A stretch of DNA of 64,000 nucleotides from Sulfurisphaera javensis (lineage in GTDB: Archaea > Thermoproteota > Thermoprotei_A > Sulfolobales > Sulfolobaceae). This document shows positions 35,983-43,653 of the stretch, in pieces; position 1 is the stretch's first letter, and the number at the start of each line of letters is the position of its first letter. The stretch lies in contig NZ_AP031322.1 of the NCBI RefSeq assembly GCF_041154675.1, positions 1,302,001 through 1,366,000 on the forward strand, written 5' to 3'. The position numbers and the translations under genes were made by a program. Below the pieces are notes generated by a model. That model had not been told where the DNA came from. It saw only the letters and a list, made by a program, of their open reading frames with translations, and did no database searches.

Positions 35983-36337
35983 CTGAAGCCATAGATTGTG
36001 TTTCTTATGAATTATGCATTTTGCATACTCTGTAGCTCTTATTAATCTTGTAAAGACGTGAATAGTTACTCTTCAAATTAGGTGTCATTTTATAGCTAGG
36101 TTTTCTTATATAACGATAATTGGTTTTTGGTAATGATAAAGTCTAAAGGCTAATAATTAATTAAAAAGTTTAAATAATCACTACTAAGTCCTATAAGTTT
36201 TTAGCCTATTCTCTTCATTTTCAACACCTAAGACAATTTAAAACTTTCCGGAAATACTAACGCTTAAGTCAACTTCTTTTTAGTTTACTTAAAAAAATAA
36301 GTTTTCATTTTTATTTATAATAATCAATAACATCAAA
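35983..36337. other. Intergenic stretch without recognised gene
   Basis: About 350 bp of A/T-rich sequence between two divergent genes. No ORF with coding character, tRNA or C/D box was found. The only structure seen is a spaced pair of complementary heptamers, AGGCTAA (36147-36153) and TTAGCCT (36201-36207), 47 bp apart, which is too weak to name. Confidence 0.5.
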
Positions 36338-36347
36338 AAAATATAAG
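36338..36347 (+). promoter_or_regulatory. Putative box A of the secreted-protein gene
   Basis: The stretch AAAATATAAG lies about 30-35 bp before the likely start codons (GTG 36375, ATG 36381). Its spacing suits transcription starting near 36370. Confidence 0.4.
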
Positions 36348-36380
36348 CTAGTAATTTAATAGTTTAATTTAAGAGTGGTA

Positions 36381-37829
36381 ATGATGAGAAGAAAAGGTAT
36401 TCTTATTATGTTAGCTCTATTAGTTTCTTTCATTGTAATGATTTCCTTATTATATTATCCAGAAATTGATTTAGTGATTAGTAAATATTTGGATCCTCCA
36501 GTTATAAAGGTTTATTTTGCTAAAGGTTTGCAGTTTATAAGAAATGTTTCAGTGTCATTATATGCATTCTATCCTACAAGTAATGGCACTGTTATAACCA
36601 AAATTTTCCAAGGAAATAACTTAAAATGTTTAATAATTCCTCTCTCTAACTTAACAACTTACGCAAAACACTGGATTAAGCATTATGGTTATTCAGTAGT
36701 ACCCTCATTAATAGGTTTTGTATCGTATTATGTAAATGAAAGTAATGGGAGTATAGTAGTTTATACTCAACCATTTTCAATTAGAGTGTCACCTTATAAC
36801 ATAACACATGGAATAGGAAAGGTTGAAATAAAAGAATTTATAAACCCAATAGCCCATGTACGTAAACATGTAAACAAAAATAATAAATCAGTTATGGCAA
36901 ACACGGTAACTACGACCACTACTACTGTACCACCAACTTATACGTCTCCTTATCCCTCATTTGAAATAGGTTCACAATTAGATGCTATATGGTATTATCC
37001 ATCAAGCAATAGCTTCGGTCCATTACCATTATCAGTAGTGTACATAACAGATTCAAACTTTTGTGACTATGAAGGGGATATAGAGCTAACTGAGCAGTCT
37101 GCAACTAGCAGTGGTTTTGAGATCTCTTTTGGAATTACAGTTTTAGGTGCAATAAATATAGGCGTTAATGGTGTATCTATAACCACACAAAGTAGTAATA
37201 TAAGAGTAAATTCTGAAGTCCAATATGGTAAGGAAGTACAATCCCAATTTGCTGAAATATTTACATGTGGTCAATTTGCTGTAGTAAATTATACTGTTTA
37301 CTGTTGTGTAGGATATGGATTTGGAGGTTGGAATTATACTGTTACTGAAGTGTTTTTAACCGGTTTAGAAATAAATGGTAGCAATTCAAATTACGTTCCA
37401 GCATTATATACTGTAAATTCACCTTTACCTACTTTAACACCATTAAAATATTTTGAGGATATTTCTAACAACGAAACATACATAGGTTCTGTTCACTGTG
37501 GCTCATGGACTTACAATACATATAACTTAGAGTTTGCGACATGTGAAGGTTATATAGGTGGTTCAGTACCAGTTGGTCTTATTATAAGTGCATTACCAAT
37601 AGGAGAAGTTCCTACATGGGTTACTTTAGTTGTATCGCCATATATTAGTATAGTGCCATTTACCTCAAATACAGAAGTATATAGTTCGGTAATAGGTCTA
37701 ACTGGATTGACTAACACATATATTTATCATGTATACATGTTATATTCTAACGTTACTTATTCTATTGGATCTAAAAACTATAATATTCCCTATTATTTCT
37801 ACTACATAAACTATACTAACTTTAATTAA
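36381..37829 (+). CDS. Large secreted or membrane-anchored protein, unknown function
   Basis: Not recognised. ATG at 36381 (MMRRKGILIM) is chosen; an in-frame GTG lies two codons upstream. A signal anchor spans about residues 6-26, and the rest looks extracytoplasmic. At least a dozen N-x-S/T sequons, a Thr-rich linker (VTTTTTTVPPTYTSP) near residue 185 and seven cysteines, including a CC pair, mark an exported, probably glycosylated protein with disulfides. Aromatic/Tyr-rich C terminus without a second membrane helix. Standing alone with its own promoter, it could be a surface or adhesin-like protein or a protease inhibitor; this is a guess. Confidence 0.75.
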   Translation: MMRRKGILIMLALLVSFIVMISLLYYPEIDLVISKYLDPPVIKVYFAKGLQFIRNVSVSLYAFYPTSNGTVITKIFQGNNLKCLIIPLSNLTTYAKHWIKHYGYSVVPSLIGFVSYYVNESNGSIVVYTQPFSIRVSPYNITHGIGKVEIKEFINPIAHVRKHVNKNNKSVMANTVTTTTTTVPPTYTSPYPSFEIGSQLDAIWYYPSSNSFGPLPLSVVYITDSNFCDYEGDIELTEQSATSSGFEISFGITVLGAINIGVNGVSITTQSSNIRVNSEVQYGKEVQSQFAEIFTCGQFAVVNYTVYCCVGYGFGGWNYTVTEVFLTGLEINGSNSNYVPALYTVNSPLPTLTPLKYFEDISNNETYIGSVHCGSWTYNTYNLEFATCEGYIGGSVPVGLIISALPIGEVPTWVTLVVSPYISIVPFTSNTEVYSSVIGLTGLTNTYIYHVYMLYSNVTYSIGSKNYNIPYYFYYINYTNFN

Positions 37830-37852
37830 TAAAGGATCTTAATAAAAATAAG

Positions 37853-38434
37853 TTACGATGGAGTTTTTAATACTTTAGTTTTTTCTATTTCTACTTTTCT
37901 TAATGGGTATATTTTCTTTGCTTGTTGGAATATATCATTAGAAAGTTTACCAAATACAACATCTTGTACAAATTCATCAAATGAACTTTCTGAAGCCTTT
38001 TTTGATAATATATCCCATATTATTTTTCTAATCTCAGTCTTTTGAGATACATGAGCCCTATATGTAGTTAATGCTAACCCTTTTACTCTAATGAGGTATC
38101 CATCTTTTGTAGTAACGTCAGTAATTGCATCAATTTTAGAGCTCTTTCTCCTAACTAATGATCTAATATAATCTCTAGATAATTCATGGCCAGCGAATCT
38201 AGTTACTAATCTATCCCCTTCAATACCAACTATTTTGAAATATAAATGAACGTAGACTAAACTATAATCCCCAGTTAAATCATAAAGCGTTGTCTCGACT
38301 TTTCTATTTAAAGCTTGATTTGAATCATATGCTGGTGTTGTTCCTAAGACTACTTCTCCGAACGTTTTTGGAGCTAATATAGTAAACCATTTCTTTAACT
38401 TCCACTTGTCCTTAATCGCTGTCTTTGACGACAT
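37853..38434 (-). CDS. rps3ae: 30S ribosomal protein S3Ae (eS1)
   Basis: Small-subunit protein of archaea and eukaryotes. Start at MSSKTAIKDKWKLKKWF (38434) rather than 15 residues upstream, because the family begins at this basic stretch and the longer frame runs into trmJ. Conserved KWFTILAPKTFGEVVLGTTPA, and HVSQKTEIRKIIWDIL near the C terminus. Last gene of the rpl21e-rpo4-ksgA-trmJ cluster. Confidence 0.94.
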   Translation of the reverse strand: MSSKTAIKDKWKLKKWFTILAPKTFGEVVLGTTPAYDSNQALNRKVETTLYDLTGDYSLVYVHLYFKIVGIEGDRLVTRFAGHELSRDYIRSLVRRKSSKIDAITDVTTKDGYLIRVKGLALTTYRAHVSQKTEIRKIIWDILSKKASESSFDEFVQDVVFGKLSNDIFQQAKKIYPLRKVEIEKTKVLKTPS

Positions 38435-38471
38435 GCTAATCAACTTACTACATACTTTTATAAAAAGTTCA

Positions 38472-39155
38472 CTACTCAAATTTCTTTGTTAATTTAACGT
38501 AAAGTTTTCTCAGCAATCTAATAACTGTCCTTGCTTCTTCCTCATCTAATACTCCTTTTATTAAAGCCCTTTTCAAAGCTATATACATTGCTTCATCTTC
38601 TTCATTATTTTTAATTAAATTAACTAAATCTCTCGAATATTTATCTATCAAAGATATTGACTCGCTGCTTACTGTTGGCCTATTTTCTCCTTTACTTTTC
38701 CAAATCTCATAAAGCACTATTCCTACTGCATGAGAAAGATTAAGCACTGGATACTCTGGATTCCCTGGGATAAATAAGAGTAAATCAGATTTAGCTATTT
38801 CCTCTCTAGTTAGACCTACGCTTTCTCTTCCAAAAATTAAAGCTATTCTTTTCCCTTCTATTAATTTAGGTAATTCCCATGGTCTAATAGATTTTCTGAG
38901 AATATCACCCCTATTATCTGCAATACTTGAGGTGGCAATTTTCAGATCAACATCTTTTATTGCCTCATCAAAACTATTAACAATTTTAGCTCTTTCAAGG
39001 TACTCTATTCCTTTAGCAGAAAACCTCTTTGCTTCTTCTAAGTCACAATGGGGATTAACTATATATAATTCATCAACTAGAAAATTTTTGGCTAATCTTG
39101 ATATGAAACCAACATTATATGAGCCTTCAGGTTCAACTATTACTAATCTTATCAT
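38472..39155 (-). CDS. trmJ: tRNA 2'-O-methyltransferase, TrmJ type
   Basis: SpoU-class SPOUT methyltransferase; the Sulfolobus acidocaldarius TrmJ methylates C32 of tRNA. 227 residues with motif 1 (VEPEGSYNVGFISRLAKNF), motif 2 (IALIFGRESVGLTREEI) and motif 3 (YPVLNLSHAVGIVLYEI). The C-terminal 70 residues form a helical extension typical of TrmJ. Overlaps the HemK-like gene by 23 bp. Confidence 0.88.
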   Translation of the reverse strand: MIRLVIVEPEGSYNVGFISRLAKNFLVDELYIVNPHCDLEEAKRFSAKGIEYLERAKIVNSFDEAIKDVDLKIATSSIADNRGDILRKSIRPWELPKLIEGKRIALIFGRESVGLTREEIAKSDLLLFIPGNPEYPVLNLSHAVGIVLYEIWKSKGENRPTVSSESISLIDKYSRDLVNLIKNNEEDEAMYIALKRALIKGVLDEEEARTVIRLLRKLYVKLTKKFE

Positions 39156-39735
39156 TGTAGATCTCCAATGCCGTAAGAGTTTCGAATCCTATAGTTCTTT
39201 CTTTTTTTGATACTATTCTAAACTTTAATTTTTTTATCACACTCATTAAATACTCCTCATCTCCGAGAGAGGAATACAAAGTGTAAACTCTTTTTGCTTT
39301 AATCATGTGTAAAAATTTAACTAAAATATCTACTCCACTTTTTCCGCCTGACCAGCTATATCCTATCCATTTATCATATTCCTCATAAGGTAAATAGGGA
39401 GGATTAAATATAGCTATATCGAACTCGAAGTCTCTGATACAATTTATAAGGTCACAATTTATAACATGATAATTCGTAAAAGAGTACATTTTTAATGTAC
39501 AAAGAGTAGCTTCTGTTGCATAAGGGTTTATATCTACAAAAAACACTTCTTTAGCTCCTAACGAAAGAGAGTGAAGTCCTAAAATGCCACTTCCACTACC
39601 TACGTCTATGACAATTTCCCCTTTATTTACTCTTAATATATCTAAAAGTAATTCAGTATCATCAGAAGGTTCGTAAGTTTCATCATTTATACATAATTTG
39701 TATTTATTAAACTTAATAATTCTAAAACTTGACAC
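39133..39735 (-). CDS. HemK2/PrmC-like protein N5-glutamine methyltransferase
   Basis: SAM-dependent methyltransferase of the HemK family, which in archaea and eukaryotes methylates the GGQ glutamine of the release factor (with Trm112 as partner). Motif I DVGSGSGILGL, catalytic NPPYLPYEE, 200 residues. A likely substrate, aRF1 with an intact GGQ, is encoded at 60.4 kb. Overlaps ksgA by 49 bp and trmJ by 23 bp. Confidence 0.85.
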   Translation of the reverse strand: MSSFRIIKFNKYKLCINDETYEPSDDTELLLDILRVNKGEIVIDVGSGSGILGLHSLSLGAKEVFFVDINPYATEATLCTLKMYSFTNYHVINCDLINCIRDFEFDIAIFNPPYLPYEEYDKWIGYSWSGGKSGVDILVKFLHMIKAKRVYTLYSSLGDEEYLMSVIKKLKFRIVSKKERTIGFETLTALEIYNDKISNS

Positions 39736-40352
39736 GGCTTATAGTCTCTCACTCTTTTGTTAAAAATATCTTTATTTTTAATATTTGTAGCACCACATAA
39801 TTCTAAAGCGTTAACAATTTTCTTATTTCTATATCTACTTATGCATTTTAATAACTCATTGACTTTATTTGTGTTAGTCCTTATCCTTTGAAAGATTACT
39901 ATCGAGGAGAAGACTTTTGGTCTAGGTTTAAAAAACCAAGGAGGTAAGACATCTTTTATCTCTATTTTAAAGTAATAATTTAACAAATAAGAGATGTAAG
40001 TAGGCTCATTTACAACTTTTTTAATAAAATCAAGTTGCAAAATTAGGCTTAACCTTTTGATTCCGTCTAATTTAACGATTTCTTCAAAGAAATCAAAGGT
40101 AATGTAGTAAGGTAAAGAAGAAACTATTTGACCTCTTATAACTGGTAAATACCTAGCATCAGCAATTACTAGATTTTTAAGGTAATTGGAAAATCGTTCA
40201 TCTAATTCTATTATGATGTCAGGATTTAAGTGTTTAGTTATATTTCCTTTTCCACCACCTATTTCAATTAAAGGTCTTATAGATAAATCCACATAAGAAA
40301 CAAATTTCTTTATAGTTTCCTCATTGACTAGAAAGTGTTGACCCAGCCTCAT
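39687..40352 (-). CDS. ksgA: 16S rRNA dimethyladenosine transferase KsgA/Dim1
   Basis: Dimethylates two adjacent adenosines near the 16S 3' end in late 30S assembly. 221 residues: GQHFLVNEETI, SAM motif EIGGGKGNIT, and motif IV SLPYYIT (Ser replacing the usual Asn of NLPY). The C-terminal domain ends PPWFFKPRPKVFSSIVIFQ. Slightly shorter than average. Overlaps the DUF655 gene and the HemK-like gene. Confidence 0.9.
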   Translation of the reverse strand: MRLGQHFLVNEETIKKFVSYVDLSIRPLIEIGGGKGNITKHLNPDIIIELDERFSNYLKNLVIADARYLPVIRGQIVSSLPYYITFDFFEEIVKLDGIKRLSLILQLDFIKKVVNEPTYISYLLNYYFKIEIKDVLPPWFFKPRPKVFSSIVIFQRIRTNTNKVNELLKCISRYRNKKIVNALELCGATNIKNKDIFNKRVRDYKPCQVLELLSLINTNYV

Positions 40353-40992
40353 TCTGTTTGCCCAACTTTTCTAAATACCCTATGTAAACTGAATGTTCTC
40401 CAAGTTTTTTGTTCTTCTCATCAAACAAGGGATAGACAAATAAGTAGTACTTCTCTCCACCTTGAATTTCTTTTATTATCCTCTCTGTTAAAATTCCAAC
40501 GACATCTTTTATACCAACCCTTGTTTCAATATCTTTAAAATCTGTAAATGGCTGCTTCTTTCTTTCCTCTAATATTATTCTCAAAGTCTTTTTCCCAATA
40601 CCCGGTAAAAGCTCTAACGCATGCAATTTAAGAGTTAAGGGTTCAGCTTTGTTAAAGAAATCAATAAATATAGATGATTTATCTTCTGTAATTATTTTTC
40701 TTACTACTTTTACTAACTCGTCTTTTGCTACTGTAGTTAGATCCTCATACGTAATATGAAAATCAATTTTAATGGGTGAATTATCTAGTTCTAACTTCTG
40801 TTCTATTTGAAAATCAATATTAGGAGTTAAAGGTACAGCCTCCATAAGCATAAAATAATCGGTTCCAACTAATTGCATAACAGGCCTATTCTTATGTTGG
40901 GGGTGTTTATCTAATGGATTCCCTTGTCTCATATAGTCTAGAATATACACTATCTTTTCCATTCTTTCCCTTACATTCTTTCGTCTCTGCAT
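40321..40992 (-). CDS. DUF655 RNA-binding protein
   Basis: DUF655 (COG1491) archaeal protein with an N-terminal OB-like region (VYILDYMRQGNPLDKHPQHKNRP) and a helix-hairpin-helix (ELLPGIGKKTLRIILEER). Start at MQRRKNVRERMEK (40992) is preferred over an ATG 12 codons upstream. Follows rpo4 and overlaps ksgA; the gene cluster is widespread in archaea. Nucleic-acid binding is inferred. Confidence 0.82.
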   Translation of the reverse strand: MQRRKNVRERMEKIVYILDYMRQGNPLDKHPQHKNRPVMQLVGTDYFMLMEAVPLTPNIDFQIEQKLELDNSPIKIDFHITYEDLTTVAKDELVKVVRKIITEDKSSIFIDFFNKAEPLTLKLHALELLPGIGKKTLRIILEERKKQPFTDFKDIETRVGIKDVVGILTERIIKEIQGGEKYYLFVYPLFDEKNKKLGEHSVYIGYLEKLGKQNEAGSTLSSQ

Positions 40993-41024
40993 ACACATTA
41001 TATTTGTTTTAAAAAGTAAAAATC

Positions 41025-41378
41025 TCAACTCTCCATATGTGACTTTACTATACTTATTATTTTCTGTATTTGATCCGTAGTATAAGTTTTTCCCGAATCT
41101 AGTACAAGAATAGATCTAACTTCTTCTATTGTAGTAGGACATATACTAGCAATTATAGCCCTAATATCTTCTCTTGGAATTATGTCTTTTAATTCTTCCA
41201 TAATTTTTAATGACACATCACTATCGCATTTAGAAACTGTATTTAAATACTCAAAAGTCCTCTGAAGAATATTTGAAGAAGAACCAGAAGATATAACATC
41301 TTGAAGAATTTTTTTTGCATAAGAGTAAGGTACATAATGCTCCTCCTCAACCTTAAGAGAAAAAGACAAACACTTCAC
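41025..41378 (-). CDS. rpo4: RNA polymerase subunit Rpo4 (RpoF)
   Basis: Stalk subunit of archaeal RNA polymerase, partner of Rpo7, homologue of Rpb4. 117 residues with [16 protein letters not shown] and [16 protein letters not shown]-like sequence ([24 protein letters not shown]). The adjacent rpl21e and DUF655 genes are the usual neighbours. Overlaps rpl21e by four bases. Confidence 0.93.
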   Translation of the reverse strand: MKCLSFSLKVEEEHYVPYSYAKKILQDVISSGSSSNILQRTFEYLNTVSKCDSDVSLKIMEELKDIIPREDIRAIIASICPTTIEEVRSILVLDSGKTYTTDQIQKIISIVKSHMES

Positions 41379-41686
41379 CCTGACTTAATTCCATTAAATC
41401 TAACCAAGTGCTCTGGCCTTACTATGATTATTTTTTCCTTGTCTCCTAGGTTAACTTTTACAATGTATGCTTTTCCTCTCTTACCTTGAACTATACCAAC
41501 CTTGCCGTGGTATCTTCTATGAGGCATACCTTTATGAATTGATGGATTTATTTTAATTACTACATAATCTCCTTCTTTAAATTCCTCCATAAGTAAGCTT
41601 AACCTAGGTACTCCTCCTCTTTCTCTTACATCCTTTGTTAATAATTTTCTTGTTCTTGTTCTATAGCCTTTTGAGTGAGTAACCAT
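41375..41686 (-). CDS. rpl21e: 50S ribosomal protein L21e
   Basis: Large-subunit protein of archaea and eukaryotes, 103 residues. Starts [16 protein letters not shown] and carries [26 protein letters not shown], the family signature. Heads the minus-strand cluster; a tRNA-Leu promoter lies upstream on the other strand. Confidence 0.95.
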   Translation of the reverse strand: MVTHSKGYRTRTRKLLTKDVRERGGVPRLSLLMEEFKEGDYVVIKINPSIHKGMPHRRYHGKVGIVQGKRGKAYIVKVNLGDKEKIIIVRPEHLVRFNGIKSG

Positions 41687-41778
41687 GTTTAATCCTTATC
41701 AAACTAATTTCTAAGAACCAATTAAGATTTTTGTTTTCCTTTTAACGGCATACTTCTTCTAATAACTTAGTAGAAAAC

Positions 41779-41788
41779 ATTATAAGGG
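41779..41788 (+). promoter_or_regulatory. Putative box A of tRNA-Leu(TAA)
   Basis: CATTATAAGG about 30-38 bp before the tRNA 5' end at 41817, after an A-rich BRE-like stretch (GAAAA). Spacing suits an archaeal tRNA promoter. Confidence 0.5.
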
Positions 41789-41816
41789 ATAGTTTAACAC
41801 ATAATTTTTGGGCAAA

Positions 41817-41914
41817 GCGGGGGTGCCCGAGCTGGTCAAAGGGGGCGGACTTAAGACCCCCAGTAAGTGATCCGCTGGCGAAGGCCTGCGTGGGTTCAAA
41901 TCCCACCCCCCGCA
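41817..41914 (+). tRNA. tRNA-Leu (anticodon TAA) with a 14-nt intron
   Basis: Acceptor stem GCGGGGG (41817-41823) pairs with CCCCCGC (41907-41913), discriminator A at 41914; CCA is not encoded. T arm GGGTTCAAATCCC and a long variable arm (TGGCGAAGGCC) mark a class II tRNA-Leu. The anticodon stem is GCGGA ... TCCGC with anticodon TAA at 41852-41854. Removing 14 nt between positions 37 and 38 gives an 84-nt tRNA. This gene and the one at 42823-42923 are inverted copies with matching 3' flanks. Confidence 0.95.
41856..41869 (+). other. tRNA-Leu(TAA) intron
   Basis: The insert ACCCCCAGTAAGTG interrupts an otherwise normal anticodon loop after G37, the canonical archaeal position for splicing-endonuclease substrates. 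It interrupts the GCGGA/TCCGC stem loop CTTAAG-A. Confidence 0.85.
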
Positions 41915-42055
41915 TTTTATTACAATACTATTTATTTTTCATAGAAGAACAAAATGCAATATTAGAATTAGAAATGTCAATGAAATTTTTATATTTATCT
42001 TTATAAATGAAATTTTTGACTAGAAAATATGTAAAATACTTCTAAGTTAAAAACA

Positions 42056-42076
42056 TTAGCAAAAACCCTTTGCTAA
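42056..42076. terminator. Perfect hairpin, possible terminator
   Basis: TTAGCAAA and TTTGCTAA form an 8-bp perfect stem with a 5-nt loop. On the minus strand it follows the ORF ending at 42151 and is succeeded by a T run (GTTTTTAAC). It could be a terminator or a trace of a mobile element end. Confidence 0.4.
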
Positions 42077-42150
42077 AATGAAAGAAAATGCATTACTATC
42101 TATCCTAATTTTTAATGAGTTAGCATTCTATTCCTTGACTTTCAAGATAG

Positions 42151-42513
42151 TTATTCATTATCAGATATTAATAGTCCAATTAATTCATCTTCATCAGCTT
42201 TCGCATTCATATAATTCATTAATCCGTTTAAATACTGTCGTGCTTGCTGTTCATACATTATTTTCGCATTCCTTGGTAAATTTGGTTGTGCTTCTATACA
42301 AGAGTTCACTTGAGAAAGTACTTCATTATGGTTGTATGTATCATAATTTCCTGTTACTAAGCATTTTGCTTCTTCCTCTAATTGTAAAGCATATTGTTCT
42401 GATAATTGTTTTGATGCTATAGCCTCAACTAATAATGAATAATAATTTGTATAATAAGCATATTTGTACAATTCTTCTAGTTGAATGTATTGTCTAATAT
42501 ATGATTGTATCAC
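42151..42513 (-). CDS. Unrecognised ORF between inverted tRNA-Leu genes, possibly 5'-truncated
   Basis: Not recognised. From GTG at 42513 it codes 120 residues, Tyr/Gln/Glu-rich and helical (QYALQLEEEAKCLV; NAKIMYEQQARQYLNGL), ending ELIGLLISDNE. The same frame is open a further 40 codons, to 42633, with protein-like sequence (LLEFFYENFYEKLKDSIIYV) but without ATG, GTG or TTG. That suggests loss of the true 5' end, perhaps with the rearrangement that produced the inverted repeat, or a start that is non-standard. No transmembrane segment is seen. It could be a gene remnant of an element integrated at tRNA-Leu. Confidence 0.45.
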   Translation of the reverse strand: MIQSYIRQYIQLEELYKYAYYTNYYSLLVEAIASKQLSEQYALQLEEEAKCLVTGNYDTYNHNEVLSQVNSCIEAQPNLPRNAKIMYEQQARQYLNGLMNYMNAKADEDELIGLLISDNE

Positions 42514-42822
42514 GTACTCATATCCAGCTGAATTATCTGCTTTAACACCTGCTCTTGAGAAGACATATATTATACTATCCTTTAACTTTTCATAAAAATT
42601 CTCATAGAAGAATTCAAGTAAAATTTCTAGGAATTATAGTAGGCTATTCAATTATATAATTACTTTTTATTCTAATGTTATGCTATCTATATTAAAAACT
42701 CTGATAAGAATTAATTGGCATTTAATTTCTTGAAGGTAATTCTATTAACTAAGAATTTTAGATCTATTAAGTTTTATATCAATTTAGTTCTTCTATGAAA
42801 AATAAATAGTATTGTAATAAAA

Positions 42823-42923
42823 TGCGGGGGGTGGGACTTGAACCCACGCAGGCCTATGCCATCGGGGCTCTTACCATTAAGGTCCTAAGCCCGACCCCTT
42901 TGACCTTGCTCGGGCACCCCCGC
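42823..42923 (-). tRNA. tRNA-Leu (anticodon TAG) with a 16-nt intron
   Basis: Minus strand. Acceptor GCGGGGG (42923-42917) with CCCCCGC and discriminator A at 42823. The anticodon stem TCGGG ... CCCGA carries anticodon TAG at 42887-42885. After removing the 16-nt insert between 37 and 38 it is 85 nt. Class II variable arm (TGGCATAGGCC) and T loop TTCAAGT. Position 38 would be C, which is a small departure. Confidence 0.93.
42868..42883 (-). other. tRNA-Leu(TAG) intron
   Basis: ACCTTAATGGTAAGAG, inserted after G37 at the same site as the intron of tRNA-Leu(TAA) but with a different sequence apart from the opening ACC and a GTAAG core. Confidence 0.8.
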
Positions 42924-42946
42924 ACAGTTAAAAAATTTATGTGTAA

Positions 42947-42957
42947 GAATAAAAAGC
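42947..42957 (-). promoter_or_regulatory. Putative box A of tRNA-Leu(TAG)
   Basis: GCTTTTTATTC on the minus strand lies 25-34 bp before the tRNA 5' end. It sits in the short gap to the UPF0147 stop at 42963. Confidence 0.5.
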
Positions 42958-42962
42958 TTAGC

Positions 42963-43232
42963 TCAGTCTTTTACGGTTTCTAACATTGAAACTACGTTCC
43001 AAATTGAAATTCTAGTGTGAGTAGGCATATTTGGATCTTGACTTATTTCCTCGAGTATTCCTATTGCATTTGCAGCTCTTACTCCGGGACTTAACGAGGG
43101 ATCTTGCAAATTTCTTATAGCATCAGTAGCTGCTCTTCTGATATTTCTAGGAACACTGGTATCATTTACAATTTTCTGTAACATAATTATTGCTTGTTTA
43201 ATTTTTGCTTCGTTGTCATAAAGGGATGCCAT
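42963..43232 (-). CDS. UPF0147 family protein
   Basis: Small conserved archaeal protein of unknown function. 89 residues, all helical, with the family core [27 protein letters not shown] and [27 protein letters not shown]. Divergently arranged with the next gene across 61 bp. Confidence 0.88.
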   Translation of the reverse strand: MASLYDNEAKIKQAIIMLQKIVNDTSVPRNIRRAATDAIRNLQDPSLSPGVRAANAIGILEEISQDPNMPTHTRISIWNVVSMLETVKD

Positions 43233-43293
43233 ATTCTAATCACCGTATCATATTTATTATACTTTGGTTTTTTAGTTTATACATGATAGTGAA

Positions 43294-43653
43294 ATGAGCA
43301 AAGAAGAAGCTGGTGTAAAAAAAGCTGCTGAATTATTGAGACAAGGAGCTACAATGTTAGATATGGCATGTCCTATATGTCACATGCCCTTGTTTAAGTT
43401 AAAAAATGGTGATATTGTGTGTCCTAATCATGGAAAAGTTTATGTCGTAAAAGATGAGGAAGAGGAAAAGAAAATCACGATTTCTATGTCATTAGATACC
43501 TTAGAGGAGACTTTGTTTAAGAGTATGACTTCAGTGGTAGAAAAACTGAAAAACGAGCCTATGGACAGTGATGCTTTAATGCAGATAATTAGATATTTAG
43601 ATGCTATTGAAAGAATCAGAAGAATTAAGAGCATTTCAAAAGAGAGCAAATAG
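43294..43653 (+). CDS. Zinc-ribbon protein, ZNRD2/SSSCA1 family
   Basis: Family related to human ZNRD2 (Sjogren/scleroderma autoantigen 1). 119 residues: N-terminal helix KKAAELLRQGATMLDMACPICHMPLFK with a C-x2-C pair and a second pair (CPNHG) closing a zinc ribbon, then a helical C terminus. Function unknown. Its 3' end overlaps tmk by 29 bp. Confidence 0.82.
   Translation: MSKEEAGVKKAAELLRQGATMLDMACPICHMPLFKLKNGDIVCPNHGKVYVVKDEEEEKKITISMSLDTLEETLFKSMTSVVEKLKNEPMDSDALMQIIRYLDAIERIRRIKSISKESK

Larger units (their letters stand above)
41817..41951 (+). repeat. Left arm of tRNA-Leu inverted repeat
   Basis: tRNA-Leu(TAA) plus 37 bp of downstream flank (TTTTATTACAATACTATTT...). The flank is the exact reverse complement of the flank of tRNA-Leu(TAG) at 42786-42822, and the tRNA halves also match except around the D loop, anticodon and intron. 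Together with the right arm it brackets about 835 bp. Confidence 0.85.
42786..42923 (-). repeat. Right arm of tRNA-Leu inverted repeat
   Basis: tRNA-Leu(TAG) with its downstream flank. On the plus strand the 37-bp flank (42786-42822) is the reverse complement of 41915-41951. The flank continues as far as about 42770 in identity with the copy at 59840-59892 but not with the left arm. Confidence 0.85.

Noticed and set aside
36147-36207. Spaced AGGCTAA/TTAGCCT repeat as hairpin
   Set aside because: 7-bp arms 47 bp apart in A/T-rich DNA are expected by chance.
36381-36387. ATGATGA as C box of an sRNA
   Set aside because: It is the start of the secreted protein; no D box in range.
42078-42422. 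Plus-strand ORF over the ORF at 42151-42513
   Set aside because: Leu/His/Ser-rich reading of the other strand; the minus-strand frame is longer and more protein-like.
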